A DNA stretch of 64,000 nucleotides from UBA4466 sp963925035 (lineage in GTDB: Bacteria; Bacteroidota; Bacteroidia; Flavobacteriales_D; Crocinitomicaceae), in the NCBI GenBank assembly GCA_963925035.1, contig CAWUSK010000007.1:1-64000 (forward strand), given 5' to 3'. The number at the start of each line of letters is the position of its first letter. Within the stretch, counting starts at the first letter, position 1. This document shows, one piece after another, positions 52,061-59,535 of the stretch. The notes under the pieces were generated by a model. That model was not told the origin of the DNA. It searched no databases and saw nothing but the letters and a program-made list of their open reading frames with translations. Both the position numbers and the translations under genes were made by a program.

Positions 52061-53623
52061 CTAAAATGGATTTTCGTCGTCTCCTGATGAATCAAAGTTC
52101 AATCCATCATCTTTTAAACTATTCATTTTACTCGGAATAGTATATGTTCCTTGGTTGTCAAAATCGTTATTTGTTGGAAGGGGAGATTCAGAAGGGAAAT
52201 TAGGACTTCCACTAAAACCTTCGATATTGTCGAATCGTGCATATTCTTTAACGAAGCGCAAACGGACGTTTTCCAAAGCACCATTTCTGTGTTTTGCGAT
52301 AATTATTTCTCCAACTCCTGCATTTGAATTTCCATTTTCATCTTGCAAAAATCCGTAATATTCAGGACGGTAAATAAAAGAAACTATGTCGGCATCTTGC
52401 TCAATCGCTCCAGATTCACGAAGATCTGAAAGTACTGGTTTTTTATCACCTCCACGTTGCTCAACAGAACGACTTAATTGTGAAAGTGCAATAATAGGTA
52501 TGTTTAATTCTTTTGCAATTTCCTTAATCGAACGAGAGATGGACGAAATTTCCTGCTCTCTATTTCCTGCGCCTTTTGAACTTCCGGCAGTCATTAATTG
52601 TAAATAATCAATAATGACTACTTGAATGTCATATTGCATTTTTAAACGACGACATTTTGCCCGTAAATCAAAGATGCTGATTCCAGGAGTGTCATCAATA
52701 TAAAGTGGGGCAGTTGAAAGCTTACTTATACGTGTATGTAATTGTTGAAATTCATCGTCGCGTAAATCCCCTTTTCTTAATTTCTCAGCGCTAATTCTAG
52801 TTTCAGAGGCAATAAGACGTTTTACCAATTGCACGGAAGACATCTCTAAAGAGAAAATAGCAACTCCTAAATTGTGATCTACTGCGGTATTTCTGGCCAT
52901 AGACAAAACGAATGCTGTTTTCCCCATTGCTGGTCGCGCTGCAATTACAATCATGTCCGATCGCTGCCAACCGGCGGTAATTTTATCTAAGCCGTAAAAG
53001 CCAGTCGGAACACCAGATATCCCATCTTTATTTTGTCGTGCTTTTTCAATTTCGTCAATCGCCTCCCGAACTACATTTTGCATTGTAGACACAGATTTCC
53101 CCATGTTGTTTTCTGCAATTTTGAATAGATCTCCTTCAGCTTTATTTAAGACATCGAATACATCATTTGTATCGTCATATGCTTCTTTCATGACTTCATT
53201 GCTCATGCGAATTAATTCTCGCTTGATGTGTTTTTCAGAAATGATACGTGCATGATACTCAACGTGTGCAGTTGAAGCGACTTTACTTGTTAGTTGTGAA
53301 ATATAAACTGCTCCACCTGCAGCTTGCAATTCGCCTTTCTTTTTTAGCAAATCGGTTACCGTTAATAAATCAATCGGCTTAGATGTTCCAAATAAATCGC
53401 GTATCGCCTCAAAGATGTATTGATGCTTAGGGTCGTAAAAGCTTTCTTGTTTTAAAATATCAATGGTATCCGTGACAGCATTTTTCTCGAGCATCATTGC
53501 TCCAAGAACAGCTTGTTCTAAATCAATAGCTTGAGGCGGTATTCTACCCATATCCAAAGCCGAATTACTCGCTCTCGGTACTCTTGAAACTGCTACTTTT
53601 GATTTATCGGAGTTCTTTTCCAT
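52061..53623 (-). CDS. dnaB: Replicative DNA helicase DnaB
   Basis: The hexameric helicase that unwinds DNA at the replication fork. The N-terminal domain begins 'IPPQAIDLEQAVLGAMMLEK' and interacts with primase. The RecA-like C-terminal domain has Walker A 'VIAARPAMGKTAFVLSMARN', 'LEMSSVQLVKRLIASETRI', Walker B 'QVVIIDYLQLM', and 'LSQLSRSVEQRGGDKKPVLS' followed by 'LRESGAIEQDADIV'. A Ser/Asn-rich tail of about 45 residues ends the protein. No intein. The start at 53623 (MEKNSDKSK) is preferred over 53644, since a TATCTTTG -7 box at 53628-53635 lies in the longer reading. Length then is 520. Confidence 0.96.
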   Translation of the reverse strand: MEKNSDKSKVAVSRVPRASNSALDMGRIPPQAIDLEQAVLGAMMLEKNAVTDTIDILKQESFYDPKHQYIFEAIRDLFGTSKPIDLLTVTDLLKKKGELQAAGGAVYISQLTSKVASTAHVEYHARIISEKHIKRELIRMSNEVMKEAYDDTNDVFDVLNKAEGDLFKIAENNMGKSVSTMQNVVREAIDEIEKARQNKDGISGVPTGFYGLDKITAGWQRSDMIVIAARPAMGKTAFVLSMARNTAVDHNLGVAIFSLEMSSVQLVKRLIASETRISAEKLRKGDLRDDEFQQLHTRISKLSTAPLYIDDTPGISIFDLRAKCRRLKMQYDIQVVIIDYLQLMTAGSSKGAGNREQEISSISRSIKEIAKELNIPIIALSQLSRSVEQRGGDKKPVLSDLRESGAIEQDADIVSFIYRPEYYGFLQDENGNSNAGVGEIIIAKHRNGALENVRLRFVKEYARFDNIEGFSGSPNFPSESPLPTNNDFDNQGTYTIPSKMNSLKDDGLNFDSSGDDENPF

Positions 53624-53627
53624 TCCC

Positions 53628-53635
53628 CAAAGATA
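53628..53635 (-). promoter_or_regulatory. Putative -7 box of dnaB
   Basis: The minus strand reads TATCTTTG, matching TAnnTTTG, 4 bases upstream of the ATG at 53623. It implies a leaderless message and fixes the shorter start. No clear -33 partner. Confidence 0.4.
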
Positions 53636-53723
53636 GGGAATCAATTCAGCTGTTTAGTGATTTGATTTTAAAATTTAAAAAAAGATATAAAGAAAGGTTT
53701 TCAACATTTGTTGATAGTTGTTT

Positions 53724-53731
53724 TATTTTTG
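53724..53731 (+). promoter_or_regulatory. Putative -7 box of mnmD
   Basis: TATTTTTG matches TAnnTTTG and ends 4 bases before the ATG at 53736, so the transcript would be leaderless. A TTTT at 53698-53701 (22-base spacing) is a weak -33 candidate. Confidence 0.45.
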
Positions 53732-53735
53732 ACAC

Positions 53736-54395
53736 ATGAAGAGAGAAATTATTGTCACGAATGATGGTTCAAACAGTTTGTATATTCCAGAAATGGACGA
53801 GACATACCATTCAGTTCACGGTGCCATTCAAGAAGCGAAACACGTGTTTATTGAGAATGGACTAATGCTATTTAACAAACCGGATTTACGTGTATTTGAA
53901 GTTGGTTTTGGAACAGGTCTAAATGCTTTTCTTTCAGAGCAATATTCTTTTCAAAATAAGATAAAAATCAACTACCATTCTATAGAAGCATTTCCGGTTG
54001 AAATAGAGCTTATTAATAAATTGAATTACAATGATTTAATCGAATACAATTCTCTGATTTTTAATACGATTCACAACCTTAATTGGGAGGAAGAATCTGT
54101 TGTTTCTGAAACGTTTAAGTTGAAGAAAATTGAAGCGAAGATACAGGAATTTGAGGTGGAAACGATAGCTTTTGACATCGTGTTTTTCGATGCTTTTGGT
54201 CCGCGGGCTCAAGGTGAGATGTGGTCGGTTTTAGTTCTTGAAAAAATGTACGGCTGTCTAATTTCAACAGGCAAATTAGTAACGTATTGCGCACAAGGTC
54301 AATTCAAGCGAGATTTAAAATCTATTGGATTTGTGGTGAAAAATGTTCCAGGTCCTCCTGGTAAAAGAGAAATGACTATTGCAACTAAGCCGTAA
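53736..54395 (+). CDS. mnmD: tRNA (mnm5s2U34) methyltransferase MnmD
   Basis: A SAM-dependent methyltransferase that completes 5-methylaminomethyl-2-thiouridine at the wobble base of some tRNAs. It has the MnmC methyltransferase-domain blocks 'VTNDGSNSLYIPEMDETYHS', 'HGAIQEAKHVFIENGL', SAM motif I 'VFEVGFGTGLNAFLSEQY', and 'FDIVFFDAFGPRAQGEMWS' followed by 'GKLVTYCAQGQFKRDLKSIG'. The oxidoreductase half of MnmC is absent and the length of 219 residues fits the stand-alone MnmD form. It is convergent with mtaB, overlapping it by 11 bases, so two tRNA-anticodon-loop modification genes end tail to tail. Confidence 0.94.
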   Translation: MKREIIVTNDGSNSLYIPEMDETYHSVHGAIQEAKHVFIENGLMLFNKPDLRVFEVGFGTGLNAFLSEQYSFQNKIKINYHSIEAFPVEIELINKLNYNDLIEYNSLIFNTIHNLNWEEESVVSETFKLKKIEAKIQEFEVETIAFDIVFFDAFGPRAQGEMWSVLVLEKMYGCLISTGKLVTYCAQGQFKRDLKSIGFVVKNVPGPPGKREMTIATKP

Positions 54396-55701
54396 CTATT
54401 TCTAGAAGAGTACATTTCATCAATCCATCTCGGTCAATTTCGTCCATTGATATTCTCTGGAAAGTATTTGTTAAAGCTTCGTTGAACGGTGTTTTGATTT
54501 TTACATAATTTGCAGTGAAACCGTACATGTAGCCATCGTTGTTTTCGTTTTCAAAAAGAACAGTTTCTGTTTTTCCAACATTTTCTGCGTAGAACGCACG
54601 TTTTTTCTTGTTGGAGAGAATGTGTAATTGTTGACTTCGTTGTTTACGAATTCTCATAGGGACAGGGTCGCCTAATTTAATCGCCGTTGTATTAGCACGC
54701 TCAGAATAAGTGAAAATATGCAGATAAGAGATCTCTAATTCCTTTAAAAAGTCTACTGTTTCCATAAACTCATCTTCGGTTTCCCCAGGAAAGCCAACTA
54801 TAACGTCAACTCCAATGCAAGCGTCAGGTCTAATTTGTTTAATGTGTTTAACACGATTTGCAAACAATTCTCGTTTGTATTTCCTACGCATTGCCTGCAA
54901 AAGTCTATTACTTCCTGATTGCAATGGAATGTGGAAGTGCGGCACAAATCGTGCGGCATCAGATAAACAGTAGGAAATTATTTCATCTGAAAGTAAGTTT
55001 GGTTCTATGGAAGAGATTCTAAATCGATCAATTCCTGTGACTTTATCTAGCTCTTTCACCAAACCAAAGAAGTTTTCATCTCCACCTTGACCAAAATCAC
55101 CAATATTTACACCCGTTAATACAACTTCTTTGATATCTGTTTCGGCAATTTTCATTGCTTCATTTACGGTGCTTTCTATCGTAGCATTTCTACTTTTTCC
55201 TCGCGCAAGTGGAATGGTACAAAATGTACAGAAATAGTCACAACCGTCCTGTACTTTTAAGAAAGAACGCGTTCTGTCGCCCATTGAAAATGCAGGAACG
55301 AAGTCCTTCGTTTCCTTAATACTTTCGTTAGAAATAACAGCAGTTTCTTTTTTGTCCAATGAATCTAAGTGATCTAGAATGTTGAATTTTTCATTTGCAC
55401 CGAGAACGATATCAACTCCTGGAATCTCAGAGATTTCTTTCGGTTTTAATTGAGCAAAGCATCCAATAATTGCAACAAAACCTTCAGGATTAGATTTCAT
55501 TGCACGTTTCACCAGTTGCCGACATTTTTTATCTGCATTCTCCGTAACAGAACATGTGTTGATAACGAACACGTCTGGGGAAGCGTCAAAATCAACTTTT
55601 GCGAAACCTGCTTCTTGCAGAGATCTACCAATTGTTGATGTTTCGGAGAAGTTTAACTTACAACCGAGTGTGTAGAATGCGACTTTTTTATACTGATTCA
55701 T
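54385..55701 (-). CDS. mtaB: tRNA t6A37 methylthiotransferase MtaB
   Basis: A radical-SAM enzyme that adds a methylthio group to t6A37 (giving ms2t6A) in tRNAs reading ANN codons. The N-terminal UPF0004 domain has its three cluster Cys in 'FYTLGCKLNFSET', 'VINTCSVTENADKKCRQLV' and 'AIIGCFAQLKPKEI'. The radical-SAM CxxxCxxC is in 'GCDYFCTFCTIPLARGKSR'. The C-terminal part from about 370 should be a TRAM domain. 'CIGVDVIVGFPGETEDEF' is typical of the family. Start 55701 (MNQYKKVAFYTLG) is preferred, because the TAATTTTG box at 55708-55715 overlaps the alternative start at 55710. Length then is 438. Confidence 0.93.
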   Translation of the reverse strand: MNQYKKVAFYTLGCKLNFSETSTIGRSLQEAGFAKVDFDASPDVFVINTCSVTENADKKCRQLVKRAMKSNPEGFVAIIGCFAQLKPKEISEIPGVDIVLGANEKFNILDHLDSLDKKETAVISNESIKETKDFVPAFSMGDRTRSFLKVQDGCDYFCTFCTIPLARGKSRNATIESTVNEAMKIAETDIKEVVLTGVNIGDFGQGGDENFFGLVKELDKVTGIDRFRISSIEPNLLSDEIISYCLSDAARFVPHFHIPLQSGSNRLLQAMRRKYKRELFANRVKHIKQIRPDACIGVDVIVGFPGETEDEFMETVDFLKELEISYLHIFTYSERANTTAIKLGDPVPMRIRKQRSQQLHILSNKKKRAFYAENVGKTETVLFENENNDGYMYGFTANYVKIKTPFNEALTNTFQRISMDEIDRDGLMKCTLLEIVTA

Positions 55702-55707
55702 GGGCTG

Positions 55708-55715
55708 CAAAATTA
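55708..55715 (-). promoter_or_regulatory. Putative -7 box of mtaB
   Basis: The minus strand reads TAATTTTG, matching TAnnTTTG, 6 bases before the ATG at 55701. Candidates for -33 are CTTG at 20 bases and TTTG at 16 bases. A leaderless transcript is expected. Confidence 0.45.
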
Positions 55716-55814
55716 GTTAGATTGAATTTATCAAACAAGTCTTTCTGAAATCCATTGTTAATAAGCATTAATTTTCATTTCTTTGACAGTTATGAAAAGA
55801 ATAAAAACCTTAAA

Positions 55815-56291
55815 ATGGACCAAACAATAACAACAACGTACCAACGATTTAGCCACTGGAATGAATTGAATCCTTTGGATATTGAGTTGGTAGACAAAGC
55901 TTATGTGGTATGTAAAAATGCTTACGCACCTTACAGTAAGTTTCATGTTGGTGCTGCGGTTCGCATGGCTTCAGGTGAGATAGTAACTGGGAGTAATCAA
56001 GAGAACATTGCGTATCCATCTGGTTTATGTGCAGAACGTGTCGCTTTATTTTATGTAGGAGCAAACTTCCCAAATCAAGAAGTTGAAACAATTTGTATTG
56101 TCGCAAAGGGAGATTTAATTCCTAAAGAGACAATTCTTGCGCCATGTGGTGCTTGCAGACAAGTGATGCTAGAGACAGAATCACGTCAAAATAAAGCATA
56201 TAGAGTGATTTTAGTCAGTCAAAACGGAGTGACTATTCTTTTTAGTTCAGCCGAACACTTACTTCCATTAGCATTTGGCATAGCACAATAA
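55815..56291 (+). CDS. cdd: Cytidine deaminase
   Basis: A zinc enzyme that deaminates cytidine and deoxycytidine to uridine forms in pyrimidine salvage. 'CKNAYAPYSKFHVGAAVRMA' opens the domain, 'YPSGLCAERVALFYVG' has the zinc Cys and catalytic Glu, and 'LAPCGACRQVMLETESR' has the second zinc pair. The start at 55815 (MDQTITTTYQRFSHW) gives 158 residues, normal for the homotetrameric type. The open frame to 55755 lacks family similarity. It ends 1 base before the DUF3298 lipoprotein gene, so the two are probably co-transcribed. Confidence 0.95.
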   Translation: MDQTITTTYQRFSHWNELNPLDIELVDKAYVVCKNAYAPYSKFHVGAAVRMASGEIVTGSNQENIAYPSGLCAERVALFYVGANFPNQEVETICIVAKGDLIPKETILAPCGACRQVMLETESRQNKAYRVILVSQNGVTILFSSAEHLLPLAFGIAQ

Positions 56292-56292
56292 C

Positions 56293-57087
56293 ATGAGACT
56301 AATTATCTTTTTTTCGATTAGCTTGGTTTTGATACTCGCATCATGCATCACAACAAAAGAGACGGTTGTAAAGCAAGTTATTTCTGAGATCATCAAAGGG
56401 AAAGTTCAAAAAACGATTTTCAATGATGAGAAATCTGATTCAACAACTTGTGCAATTGATTACAGTTTTTTCGCACCTAGTAAAATGGTTTACCGAGATT
56501 CTGTAAATCAAAAAATCAAGAAACATTTAATACGATTTACTCAGTTTGGAAGTGGTACAATCGGTAATTTGCCTTTGTCTAATTCGTTTTTTCAAACGCA
56601 GTTAGATTCATTTGCAAGCTTGTGTTCAAGTGAAGAAGACTATGATGAAGACATGAATCATCTATGGGAACTTGAAAGTGTCATAGAAATTGAAGATTCA
56701 CACGAGATATTTGTTCAATTGCAGGTTACATCTTGGAGTTATACTGGTGGAGCTCATGGAAATGGGGCAACAAAAACTTGGTTGGTTGATAAAATGACAG
56801 CTAAGGACTTATTGTTGGAAGATGTTTTTTCTGAATTAGATTCCGTAACAGCAATTGGTGAGTCCTACTTTCGTAAACTGTATGAATTAGAGCCAGATGC
56901 AAATTTGGATGATGCAGGTTTTTGGTTTGAAAACAATCGTTTTCACTTAAATGATAATTTTTCAATTGTCGGTGATAAAATTGTTTTCCTTTACAATAGT
57001 TACGAAATTGCCCCTTATTCTGCTGGGGAGACTGTTATTGAAATGCAACTTGAAGAAATTAGAAACTATTTAAAAATCAAGATTTAA
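56293..57087 (+). CDS. DUF3298 domain lipoprotein
   Basis: A 264-residue protein with lipobox 'LVLILASCITTKE' (lipid Cys at about residue 18). The second half matches the DUF3298/RsiV-like fold: 'VTSWSYTGGAHGNGATKTWL', 'AKDLLLEDVFSELDSV' and 'GDKIVFLYNSYEIAPYSAGE'. In other bacteria this fold recognises lysozyme (RsiV), or is of unknown use. No sigma-factor gene is next to it here, so an anti-sigma role is not supported. It follows cdd by 1 base and precedes pdhA by 93 bases. Confidence 0.85.
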   Translation: MRLIIFFSISLVLILASCITTKETVVKQVISEIIKGKVQKTIFNDEKSDSTTCAIDYSFFAPSKMVYRDSVNQKIKKHLIRFTQFGSGTIGNLPLSNSFFQTQLDSFASLCSSEEDYDEDMNHLWELESVIEIEDSHEIFVQLQVTSWSYTGGAHGNGATKTWLVDKMTAKDLLLEDVFSELDSVTAIGESYFRKLYELEPDANLDDAGFWFENNRFHLNDNFSIVGDKIVFLYNSYEIAPYSAGETVIEMQLEEIRNYLKIKI

Positions 57088-57149
57088 ATTAACAATTGGT
57101 CATGCAAATCTTTTCTAGCTCAAAAAAGCGATTAGAGTTGAGTTTTTTA

Positions 57150-57157
57150 TATATTTG
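57150..57157 (+). promoter_or_regulatory. Putative -7 box of pdhA
   Basis: TATATTTG matches TAnnTTTG, 23 bases upstream of the pdhA start. No convincing -33 partner was seen. Confidence 0.35.
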
Positions 57158-57180
57158 CCTTCTATATTAAATTAGTCAGA

Positions 57181-58233
57181 ATGTCTGCAAACGCACAAAG
57201 TAAAGCTGTAAATACAGTGAAAAAAGTAGGAGCCAAAGGGAAGCCGAAGTTTTCAAAAGAAATCTACAAAAAATGGTACAAAGACATGTTGTTGATTCGT
57301 AAGTTCGAAGAAAAAACTGGTCAATTGTATATTCAACAGAAATTTGGCGGATTTTGTCACTTGTACATTGGACAAGAGGCGATTGTTGCTGGTACTGCTT
57401 CGGCATGTAGAAAAGGAGATAAGCACATGACAGCTTATCGTGATCACGGTCATCCTTTAGCGTTAGGAACTGATCCTCGTGTTTTAATGGCGGAATTGTA
57501 CGGAAGATCAACGGGTTGTTCTAAAGGAAAAGGTGGTTCAATGCACTTTTTTGACAAAGAAGTTGGTTTTATGGGTGGACACGGTATCGTTGGAGCTCAA
57601 ATTGCAATGGGAGCAGGTGTTGCTTTTGCAGAGCAGTACAATGAAACTGGAAATATTGCTGTTGTCTCGATGGGAGATGGAGCTGTTCGTCAAGGAGCTT
57701 TGCACGAAACATTTAATATGGCGATGTTGTGGAAACTTCCTGTGATTTTTATTATTGAAAATAATAATTACGCAATGGGGACTTCAGTAGAAAGAACTAC
57801 AAACGTTACAGATTTATCTAAAATTGGTCATTCTTATGAAATGCCTTCGCGTTCAGTAAATGGAATGTCGCCAGAAGCTGTGCACGAAGCAATAGAAGAA
57901 GCAGCGGAAAGAGCGAGAAAAGGAGATGGTCCAACTTTATTGGATATCAGAACTTATCGTTACAAAGGACATTCAATGTCTGATCCTCAGAAATATAGAA
58001 CGAAAGAAGAAGTGGCTGATTGGATGGAACAAGATCCAATTCAACATTGCTTAAATGTGATCCAAGAAAACAAATGGATGACAGCAAAAGAAATAGAAGA
58101 AGTTGAAAACTGGGTAAAAACGGAAGTAAAAGAATCAATCGAATTTGCTGAAAACTCTCCTTACCCTGAAGGAAAAGAATTGTACGAGGATGTATACAAA
58201 GAAGAGAATTATCCTTACATCATAGAATATTAA
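57181..58233 (+). CDS. pdhA: Pyruvate dehydrogenase E1 component, alpha subunit
   Basis: It decarboxylates pyruvate with thiamine diphosphate as part of the PDH complex. The ThDP motif is 'VSMGDGAVRQGALHETFNMA' followed by 'PVIFIIENNNYAMGTSVER', giving GDG...NN. 'FCHLYIGQEAIVAGTA', 'TAYRDHGHPLALG' and 'KGGSMHFFDKEVGFMGGHGI' are typical of alpha chains. The phosphorylation-loop-like 'YRYKGHSMSDPQKYRTKEEV' is present. A basic N-terminal extension of about 20 residues precedes the domain. Length is 350. The E2 gene follows after 16 bases; the beta subunit is not in this window, a common split in Bacteroidota. Confidence 0.95.
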   Translation: MSANAQSKAVNTVKKVGAKGKPKFSKEIYKKWYKDMLLIRKFEEKTGQLYIQQKFGGFCHLYIGQEAIVAGTASACRKGDKHMTAYRDHGHPLALGTDPRVLMAELYGRSTGCSKGKGGSMHFFDKEVGFMGGHGIVGAQIAMGAGVAFAEQYNETGNIAVVSMGDGAVRQGALHETFNMAMLWKLPVIFIIENNNYAMGTSVERTTNVTDLSKIGHSYEMPSRSVNGMSPEAVHEAIEEAAERARKGDGPTLLDIRTYRYKGHSMSDPQKYRTKEEVADWMEQDPIQHCLNVIQENKWMTAKEIEEVENWVKTEVKESIEFAENSPYPEGKELYEDVYKEENYPYIIEY

Positions 58234-58249
58234 TTAGAAAGAAAAGAAA

Positions 58250-59497
58250 ATGGCGGAAATAGTTTATATGCCTAAATTGAGTGACACCATGACAGAAGGT
58301 GTTGTTGCTGAATGGACAAAAAAAGTAGGTGATGCAGTTTCTTCAGGTGAGATTTTAGCTGAAATCGAAACGGATAAAGCGACGATGGAATTTGAATCTT
58401 TCTATGATGGATTTCTACTTCATATTGGAGTTGAAAAAGGAAAGACCGCACCGATTAATGCAATTTTAGCAATCATTGGTGAAAAAGGTGAGGATGTTAA
58501 AAAGATTTTAGCTGAAGCCGAAAAAGCTACTCCAGCAGCTGAAGAATCAAAAGAAGAAGTACCAACACCAGAGCCGGTTGCTCAAAAAGCAGCAACTCAA
58601 GTTGTTTCTGCACCAGCACCAGTTGTGCAAGTTGCGGAATCAAATGGTAGAATAAATGCTTCTCCGTTGGCTAAGAAAATGGCAAACGATAAAGGAATTG
58701 ATTTGAATTCTGTTGTTGGAACTGGAGATGGAGGAAGAATTGTAAAACGCGATATTGATCATTATACGCCGTATGTTGGCGGTGGAACTAAAGCTAAGAA
58801 AGCTTTTGTTGGAACTGAGTCGTATACAGATGAACCAGTTACTCAAATGCGTAAAACAATCGCGAAGCGTTTGGCTGAAAGTAAATTTACGGCACCTCAT
58901 TTTTATTTAACATTGGACATTGATATGGACAATGCAATTGCAATGCGAAAATCATTATTTGAATTGGATGGAACAAAAGTTTCATACAACGATATGGTAA
59001 TTAAAGCATGTGGCTTAGCATTGAGAGAACATCCAACTGTTAATAGTGCTTGGCTTGGAGATGTCATTCGTAGAAATGAACATGTTCATATTGGTGTCGC
59101 AGTTGCAGTTCCAGACGGACTTTTAGTTCCTGTTGTGCGTTTTGCAGACGGAAAAGACTTATCGGTAATCAATGCTGAAGTAAAAGATTTTGCTGGTAAA
59201 GCGAAAAGTAAAAAATTACAACCTTCAGATTGGGAAGGGAATACATTTACAATTTCAAACCTAGGAATGTTCGGAATTGAAGCGTTTACAGCAATTATAA
59301 ATCCTCCAGACAGTTGTATTCTAGCTGTTGGTGGAATTAAGGAAGTTCCAGTTGTTAAAAATGGCGCTGTTGTTCCTGGAAACGTAATGAAAGTGACATT
59401 GTCTTGCGACCATAGAGTTGTTGATGGTGTAAGTGGTTCTGAATTTTTAAATACAGTTAAAAAATACATAGAAAACCCTGTTGCACTGGTAATGTAG
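58250..59497 (+). CDS. pdhC: Pyruvate dehydrogenase E2 (dihydrolipoyl acetyltransferase)
   Basis: The core of the PDH complex, which moves the acetyl group from lipoyl to CoA. The lipoyl domain at residues 1-80 has 'EIETDKATMEFESFYDG' with the lipoyl Lys in DKA. An Ala/Pro/Glu-rich linker follows (about 90-130). The subunit-binding domain is at about 133-170 ('INASPLAKKMANDKGIDLNS', 'GGRIVKRDIDHY'). The catalytic domain ends with 'TLSCDHRVVDGVSGSEFLN', containing HxxxDG. Length is 415, with one lipoyl domain. Located directly behind pdhA. Confidence 0.95.
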   Translation: MAEIVYMPKLSDTMTEGVVAEWTKKVGDAVSSGEILAEIETDKATMEFESFYDGFLLHIGVEKGKTAPINAILAIIGEKGEDVKKILAEAEKATPAAEESKEEVPTPEPVAQKAATQVVSAPAPVVQVAESNGRINASPLAKKMANDKGIDLNSVVGTGDGGRIVKRDIDHYTPYVGGGTKAKKAFVGTESYTDEPVTQMRKTIAKRLAESKFTAPHFYLTLDIDMDNAIAMRKSLFELDGTKVSYNDMVIKACGLALREHPTVNSAWLGDVIRRNEHVHIGVAVAVPDGLLVPVVRFADGKDLSVINAEVKDFAGKAKSKKLQPSDWEGNTFTISNLGMFGIEAFTAIINPPDSCILAVGGIKEVPVVKNGAVVPGNVMKVTLSCDHRVVDGVSGSEFLNTVKKYIENPVALVM

Positions 59498-59535
59498 CGG
59501 ATTAATGATTACCAAATTAACTAAACTATTAAACT

